Source: Proteinivorax tanatarense
GTDB taxonomy: Bacteria; Bacillota; Proteinivoracia; Proteinivoracales; Proteinivoracaceae
Length of the DNA stretch: 64,000 nt
Assembly (NCBI RefSeq): GCF_040267685.1
Contig: NZ_CP158367.1
Coordinates: 868,001-932,000 of the forward strand
Direction of reading: 5' to 3'
The position numbers were made by a program, and so were the translations under genes. The notes under the pieces are model-generated. The model saw only the letters and a program-made list of their open reading frames with translations, had not been told where the DNA came from and searched no databases. Below are positions 59,915 through 64,000 of this stretch, one piece after another. Positions within the stretch are counted from its first letter, which is position 1. Every line of letters begins with the position of its first letter.

Positions 59915-61741
59915 CTAATTCAAATTTTTTTTGTACCACATAGCTAAAATATATAGCGTCCAAAGCTTTCGAGCGTTGTTAGCTTTGCCTTTTTTGTGGT
60001 CTTTATATAATTTATCAGCATAATTTAAGTTGATGTATTTTCCTAGGCCACTGTCTTTTATTACATCAATACAATGTGAGCCACGCTTACCTTTAAGCCA
60101 AGTAGCTAATGGCACAGGAAAACCTAGCTTTGGTCGGTCAATAATGTGGTTTGGCACTACTTGTTTTAATGAATCGCGAAGAATAATCTTAGTTGCCTTA
60201 GTGTTTATTAAAAATTCAGTGGGAATTTGGCTAGCTACTTTGAAAACCTCTATGTCTAAAAAAGGTACTCGCAACTCAATTGAATTGGCCATAGACATTT
60301 TATCGGCCTTGGTTAGTATATTCCCAGGCAACCAGAAGTTTATGTCAATTAATTGCATTTGCTTTACAGGATCTAACTGAGAAACAGAGTTATAAAATGG
60401 TGCTGTAAGCTCAAATGGCGACTGAAAATCGGAAGGGAGGTCTAACATAATATTATCAATGTCATCTACAAAAATTTTGGCATTACCTAAAAAGCGTTGG
60501 GATAAAGGAGTAGTGCCTCTTAAGATATAGTTTTTACCATAAAAATTGAAGGTAGGTTTTATTAATTTGTTTAAGCCTGTTTTCAAGCTGCCTGGTAACA
60601 GAGCAAAATTTTTTAACGCCAACGGTTCTTGGTAAATCCTATAACCAGCAAAAAATTCATCGGCTCCTTCCCCAGATAAAACTACTTTTACATGTTTTGA
60701 AGCCAACTTTGAAACTAGATAAAGTGCTATTGCAGAAGGATCAGCCACAGGCTCATCTATATACCTAATATAATCATTGATAGATTGGAAGTATTCCTGT
60801 TCAGAAATCATCCATTTATGATGCTGAGTATCTAAAACTTTAGCAGTTTTAGAAGAGTGGATGCACTCATTTTGAGGTCCGTCAAAGCCTACCGAAAAAG
60901 TTTTGATTTTTTTTCTATGCCTCATCAATGCTGCTACAGCTGTTGAGTCTACTCCGCTAGATAGGAAGGCGCCCACAGGCACATCACTTTGCATATGAAC
61001 TTTAACTGACTGTTCCATTACATGTGCGATTTCATCTCTGTATTGTTCTAATGACTTATTCTTTGGAGAAAATTTTGCAGTCCAATACCGTTCTGTTTTC
61101 ACTTTTCCATTTTCTATGATTAATCTATGCCCGGGCAGAAGCTTAAAAACATCTTTAAGTATGGTCTTATCCAATGGAACGTATTGATAGGTAAGGTAGT
61201 AGCAAAGACTTTTTTTATCTATTTGTTTTTCATCTAAAGCAAGCATCAAACTTTTAAGTTCAGACGAACATGCCAATCTATCTTGATTTATGTTATAGTA
61301 TAAGGGCTTTATTCCAAAATGATCTCTACAAACTAAGACAATATCTTTTTCTAAATCATAAAGAATAAAAGCAAACATACCTCTAAGGTGGTCAACTAAA
61401 TCTTTCCCATATTCTTCGTATAGATGAACTATGGTTTCTGTATCTCCCTGTGTGGAAAACTTGTGTCCTCTTGTTTCTAGATGTTTTCGTAGTTGCTTAT
61501 AATTATATATTTCGCCGTTGCAAACCAGCTTAATGTTACCCTTTTCATTAGTTAAAGGTTGGTTAGCTCCTTCGGTGTCAATAATGGATAATCTTCTAAA
61601 AGATAGGCCTATTTTTTGATTGAGAAAAATGCCCTCACTGTCTGGGCCGCGATGAATCATTAAATCTGCCATTTTTTTCATGAGTGTTTTAGCCTCATTA
61701 CCTTTCGAGTTAAAAAAATATAGGCCGTTTATTCCACACAT
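59915..61741 (-). CDS. asnB: Asparagine synthetase, glutamine-hydrolysing
   Basis: The 608-residue enzyme has the Ntn glutaminase domain with Cys2 as nucleophile (MCGINGLY), NGEIYN, RGMFAFILYD and RDHFGIKPLYY, followed by a C-terminal synthetase with the SSGVDSTAV pyrophosphate loop and SGEGADEFFAGY. It amidates aspartate with glutamine and ATP. ATG 61741 is 9 bases after AGGAGG. The gene stands alone. Confidence 0.97.
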   Translation of the reverse strand: MCGINGLYFFNSKGNEAKTLMKKMADLMIHRGPDSEGIFLNQKIGLSFRRLSIIDTEGANQPLTNEKGNIKLVCNGEIYNYKQLRKHLETRGHKFSTQGDTETIVHLYEEYGKDLVDHLRGMFAFILYDLEKDIVLVCRDHFGIKPLYYNINQDRLACSSELKSLMLALDEKQIDKKSLCYYLTYQYVPLDKTILKDVFKLLPGHRLIIENGKVKTERYWTAKFSPKNKSLEQYRDEIAHVMEQSVKVHMQSDVPVGAFLSSGVDSTAVAALMRHRKKIKTFSVGFDGPQNECIHSSKTAKVLDTQHHKWMISEQEYFQSINDYIRYIDEPVADPSAIALYLVSKLASKHVKVVLSGEGADEFFAGYRIYQEPLALKNFALLPGSLKTGLNKLIKPTFNFYGKNYILRGTTPLSQRFLGNAKIFVDDIDNIMLDLPSDFQSPFELTAPFYNSVSQLDPVKQMQLIDINFWLPGNILTKADKMSMANSIELRVPFLDIEVFKVASQIPTEFLINTKATKIILRDSLKQVVPNHIIDRPKLGFPVPLATWLKGKRGSHCIDVIKDSGLGKYINLNYADKLYKDHKKGKANNARKLWTLYILAMWYKKNLN

Positions 61742-61917
61742 ATATAGCTTCCTCCTTTAATAAACTATAAAAGTCCTTTAGTTAATTTCTATATTTTATG
61801 TAAAAAGCCCAAAAATGTGTCATTGATACATTATTATATTAAAATTAAAGGAATTTATTTATATTATGGAGAACAATTAACTGAGTAGACATTTTTACAC
61901 TTTTGAGGAGGACTCTT

Positions 61918-62760
61918 ATGCAAAAAATAAAGTTATTTACTGACAGTACTAGCGATTTATCAGAAAAGATACTAAAAGAACATAACATAGATGTGGTACC
62001 ATTAAATGTGATATTTGATGACCAAGCTTTTAAAGATGGCAAGGATATTAAAACAGATAAAATGTATAAAATGGTTGAAGAAAAGGATAAACTACCTAAA
62101 ACTTCTGGCACCCCTCCTAAAGATTTTGTTGATGCATTTAAACCGTATATAGAAGAAGGTTATGAAATTATATATATCGGTCTTTCTTCTGAGCTTTCTG
62201 CCACTTATCAAAATGCAAAGTTAGCATCCCAGAGCCTTGATGGGAAAATACACGTTGTTGATTCAAAGAACCTTTGTGTAGGAATAGGAATATTGGTGTT
62301 GAAAGCGGCAGATTTTATAAAAGAAGGTTATAGTTCCGAACAAGTAGTGGAGAATGTGGAGAATCTAGTTGAAAAAGTTGAAATGCAATTTGTAATTAAT
62401 ACCCTTGACTATCTTCATAAAGGAGGAAGATGTACAGGAGTTCAAAACTTTGTTGGTACTATGTTAAAAATCCGTCCAGTGGTCAAGGTGGTTGACGGTG
62501 GAATGATCTTAGCACAAAAAACCCGTGGAAAGTTTAAGAAAGCACTACAAAACATGTTAAAAAATGCATTAAAAGATAAAGAACAGATAAGGAAAGATAA
62601 AATAGTTGTTGCACATTCTATGAATAAAGAGGGAGCAGATTATCTAAAAGAGCAATTAGAGAAGGAATTGGAAGGCGAGATTATCATGACTGAAGCTGAA
62701 TGTGTAATTTCCAGTCATTGTGGCCCTAAAACTGTCGGATTGGCGTACCTTAAGAAATAA
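61918..62760 (+). CDS. DegV/FakB-family fatty-acid-binding protein (second copy)
   Basis: The 280-residue protein starts at ATG 61918 behind GAGGAGG. Family signs are DSTSDLSEKIL near the N terminus, GLSSELSATYQNA, and HCGPKTVGL near the C terminus. It is a distant paralogue of the copy at 11545. The gene is convergent with nothing; a terminator follows. Confidence 0.92.
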   Translation: MQKIKLFTDSTSDLSEKILKEHNIDVVPLNVIFDDQAFKDGKDIKTDKMYKMVEEKDKLPKTSGTPPKDFVDAFKPYIEEGYEIIYIGLSSELSATYQNAKLASQSLDGKIHVVDSKNLCVGIGILVLKAADFIKEGYSSEQVVENVENLVEKVEMQFVINTLDYLHKGGRCTGVQNFVGTMLKIRPVVKVVDGGMILAQKTRGKFKKALQNMLKNALKDKEQIRKDKIVVAHSMNKEGADYLKEQLEKELEGEIIMTEAECVISSHCGPKTVGLAYLKK

Positions 62761-62784
62761 TTTACACTTATATAGATTTTTTGG

Positions 62785-62820
62785 AAATAAACTAGTCGCT
62801 TTACAGCTAGTTTATTTTTT
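62785..62820 (+). terminator. Terminator after the second degV
   Basis: AAATAAACTAG pairs with CTAGTTTATTT, followed by T6. Confidence 0.88.
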
Positions 62821-62880
62821 TGCATTTTTTAAATTAAATAAGAGAAAATATAAATGATAATATTTTTTAGGGGGAATTAC

Positions 62881-63459
62881 ATGAAAAGGCTTAGCTACTT
62901 AATGGGTATGCCACTTTTAGCGATAGATAAAGGAGAAAAAGTGGGAGAGTTGTGTGAAGGTTACCTAAATACTCAAGAACACAGTATTGGAGGATTTATT
63001 TTAAAGAAAGGAACAATTATTACGCAGCCATTTGGTGTATTTCCCAACCAAGTTAACGTCGGGGAAAGTGCTATAGTCTTGAAAGAAAAAGAACAACCGC
63101 AGGTTTTAGATTTACCCCAACACTGCTTTCCTTACACAAAGATAAAAGAAAAACCCATTTACACAAAAAATGGAGAAAACCTTGGCAATATACAGGATAT
63201 TTTGTTTTTAAAGGAAAATGGAAAAATTCTGGGGTTCGAAGTTTCTGACGGTATTATTAACGATATTTTAAATGGAAGAGGTATAATTCCAGTCCCATCG
63301 TCAACAATATATGGAAAAGATACCATTGTGGTACCCAATGAGGTAATAGATATGGCAAATAAACAACTAGCTTTAGAAGATTTAAAAATTCATTTAGAGA
63401 ATTTAGATAAAAACACTTCTTTGGATAATAATAGCTGGGATACAGTGGAACAATATTAA
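62881..63459 (+). CDS. PRC-barrel domain protein (YrrD-like)
   Basis: The 192-residue protein has two PRC-barrel-like domains: the N-terminal one (IDKGEKVGELCEGYLN) and a second (IYTKNGENLGNIQDILFLKENGKILGFEVSDG). The start is ATG 62881 after AGGGGGAAT; upstream in-frame ATG at 62854 lacks a site. PRC-barrel genes stand just before alaS in many Clostridia and Bacillus (yrrD), where they are thought to bind RNA or ribosome-related partners; the role is not established. Confidence 0.85.
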   Translation: MKRLSYLMGMPLLAIDKGEKVGELCEGYLNTQEHSIGGFILKKGTIITQPFGVFPNQVNVGESAIVLKEKEQPQVLDLPQHCFPYTKIKEKPIYTKNGENLGNIQDILFLKENGKILGFEVSDGIINDILNGRGIIPVPSSTIYGKDTIVVPNEVIDMANKQLALEDLKIHLENLDKNTSLDNNSWDTVEQY

Positions 63460-63471
63460 GGAGGATTGCCT

Positions 63472-63648
63472 ATGAATTGTCCAGTTTGTCAGGGGAGAGA
63501 TGTGGGACAGATAGCTAACGAACAGTTTTATTGCTGGAACTGCTTTGTAGTTTATCAAAAAACAAATGACAAACTAAAGGTTTATGAGGTGGACGATGAA
63601 GGATCATTAATTGCCTTAGATAGTGATGAGTATGACGATGAACTCTAA
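63472..63648 (+). CDS. Small zinc-ribbon protein
   Basis: The 58-residue protein has two CxxC pairs (CPVC, CWNC), a zinc ribbon, and an acidic tail (DSDEYDDEL). I place the start at ATG 63472, 7 bases after AAGGAGG; TTG 63466 is too close. It follows the PRC-barrel gene by 12 bases, probably in one transcript with the next gene. Confidence 0.8.
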   Translation: MNCPVCQGRDVGQIANEQFYCWNCFVVYQKTNDKLKVYEVDDEGSLIALDSDEYDDEL

Positions 63649-63664
63649 TTAACCGGAGGTGCTT

Positions 63665-63985
63665 ATGAGACGCGGATATATTCAAGGGTTGATTGTAGGA
63701 GGATTATTAGGACTGGCAGTAGGAAAGTTAATGAGAAAAGGTAGTTTTAATAAAATAAAAGAAGGATTTTATTCACATGTTGATGATGCTTTTCAGTACC
63801 TTGATGATGAAAATGATAATTCATTTGGTTACGCTACTAATGGTAAGTACGAGGATCAGGTTGAGAACTTTATAGATGATTCTGTAGATAAAGCAGAGGA
63901 TGTGGTAGAGGATATAAAAGATGAGTATAAAGGTAAAAATAGAAAAACTCAGCCTAAACGTCTAATGAGAAGAAAAAGGACATAG
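63665..63985 (+). CDS. YtxH-like protein
   Basis: The 106-residue protein has an N-terminal hydrophobic segment (GLIVGGLLGLAVGKLM, residues 7-22) and a mostly acidic helical remainder ending in a basic tail (PKRLMRRKRT), as in YtxH-like proteins. It starts at ATG 63665 with GGAGG 5 bases upstream. It stops 15 bases before the window end, where relatives have alaS. Confidence 0.72.
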   Translation: MRRGYIQGLIVGGLLGLAVGKLMRKGSFNKIKEGFYSHVDDAFQYLDDENDNSFGYATNGKYEDQVENFIDDSVDKAEDVVEDIKDEYKGKNRKTQPKRLMRRKRT

Positions 63986-64000
63986 AATAAGGCAGATGTG

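Noticed and set aside
1-64000. CRISPR arrays, tRNA and rRNA genes
   Set aside because: I saw no regularly spaced direct repeats and no recognisable tRNA or rRNA sequence by eye; a dedicated scan (tRNAscan-SE, barrnap, CRISPR finder) could still find a missed tRNA.

Overview
This is about 64 kb of low-GC chromosome from an anaerobic Firmicute, probably class Clostridia. The signs are AGGAGG-type ribosome binding sites, T-box, M-box and glycine riboswitches, HemZ, DegV, split HgdC-type activases, a rubrerythrin-like protein and several oxygen-sensitive radical SAM enzymes. The betaine-type BCCT transporter would suit a salt-tolerant organism, but that is inference. I see no rRNA, tRNA or CRISPR.

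Backbone. The left end (1-10.6 kb) is the conserved relA / dtd / MBL / hemZ / T-box-hisS-aspS / tcdA / rseC / rarA run, followed by a DegV protein and a YrrB-like TPR protein. The right end (62.8-64 kb) is a PRC-barrel protein, a zinc ribbon and a YtxH-like protein, which in relatives lies just before alaS. The roughly 50 kb between looks like a lineage-specific block inserted into, or rearranged within, this backbone.

Middle block. 13.8-17.05 kb: a MacB-type ABC transporter (two FtsX-like permeases plus ATPase) with a frameshifted DUF2975 gene. 17.08-19.58 kb: a complete IS21-family element with a 5-bp target duplication that splits the terminator of that operon. 19.8-23.7 kb: P1 peptidase, AIM24, DUF2007, a radical SAM protein, then a cysteine-rich protein paired with a rubrerythrin-like protein. 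23.8-27.75 kb (minus): GNAT, MATE and gamma-glutamyltransferase. 27.9-32.5 kb: a YkoP-like protein, then a LytS/LytT two-component pair and a CstA-type (pyruvate/peptide) transporter carrying a 21-bp-phased LytTR-type operator. 32.6-36.4 kb: a heterodimeric multidrug ABC exporter behind a leader-peptide attenuator like bmrB-bmrCD. 36.6-40.5 kb: a PLP-fold/GNAT fusion that has lost the PLP lysine, then an M-box (Mg2+) riboswitch with mgtE and mgtC. 40.5-43.4 kb (minus): an ABC-F ATPase with a structured attenuator leader and a flavin reductase. 43.6-46.2 kb: UV endonuclease UvsE, TPR and GNAT. 46.3-51.0 kb (minus): a second MATE protein with a probable ATC start, a PTS_EIIC_2-type membrane protein under a tandem glycine riboswitch, and a DUF4130/radical SAM DNA-repair pair behind an apparent LexA box. 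51.5-54.7 kb: a split 2-hydroxyacyl-CoA-dehydratase-activase (double-cubane-like) trio. 54.8-62.8 kb: BCCT transporter, SurA-like lipoprotein, a noncoding stretch with a MITE-like element and a possible group II intron remnant, methyltransferase, DUF2752, two TM2 proteins (one frameshifted), asnB and a second DegV.

The main theme is RNA-level control: one T-box, one M-box, one tandem glycine riboswitch and two drug-type leader-peptide attenuators are all readable in the sequence. The most unusual points are the glycine-riboswitch-controlled PTS_EIIC_2 protein, the PLP-lysine-less GNAT fusion, the SOS-type operator on the radical SAM/DUF4130 pair, and the aspartate-type specifier on the hisS-aspS T-box.
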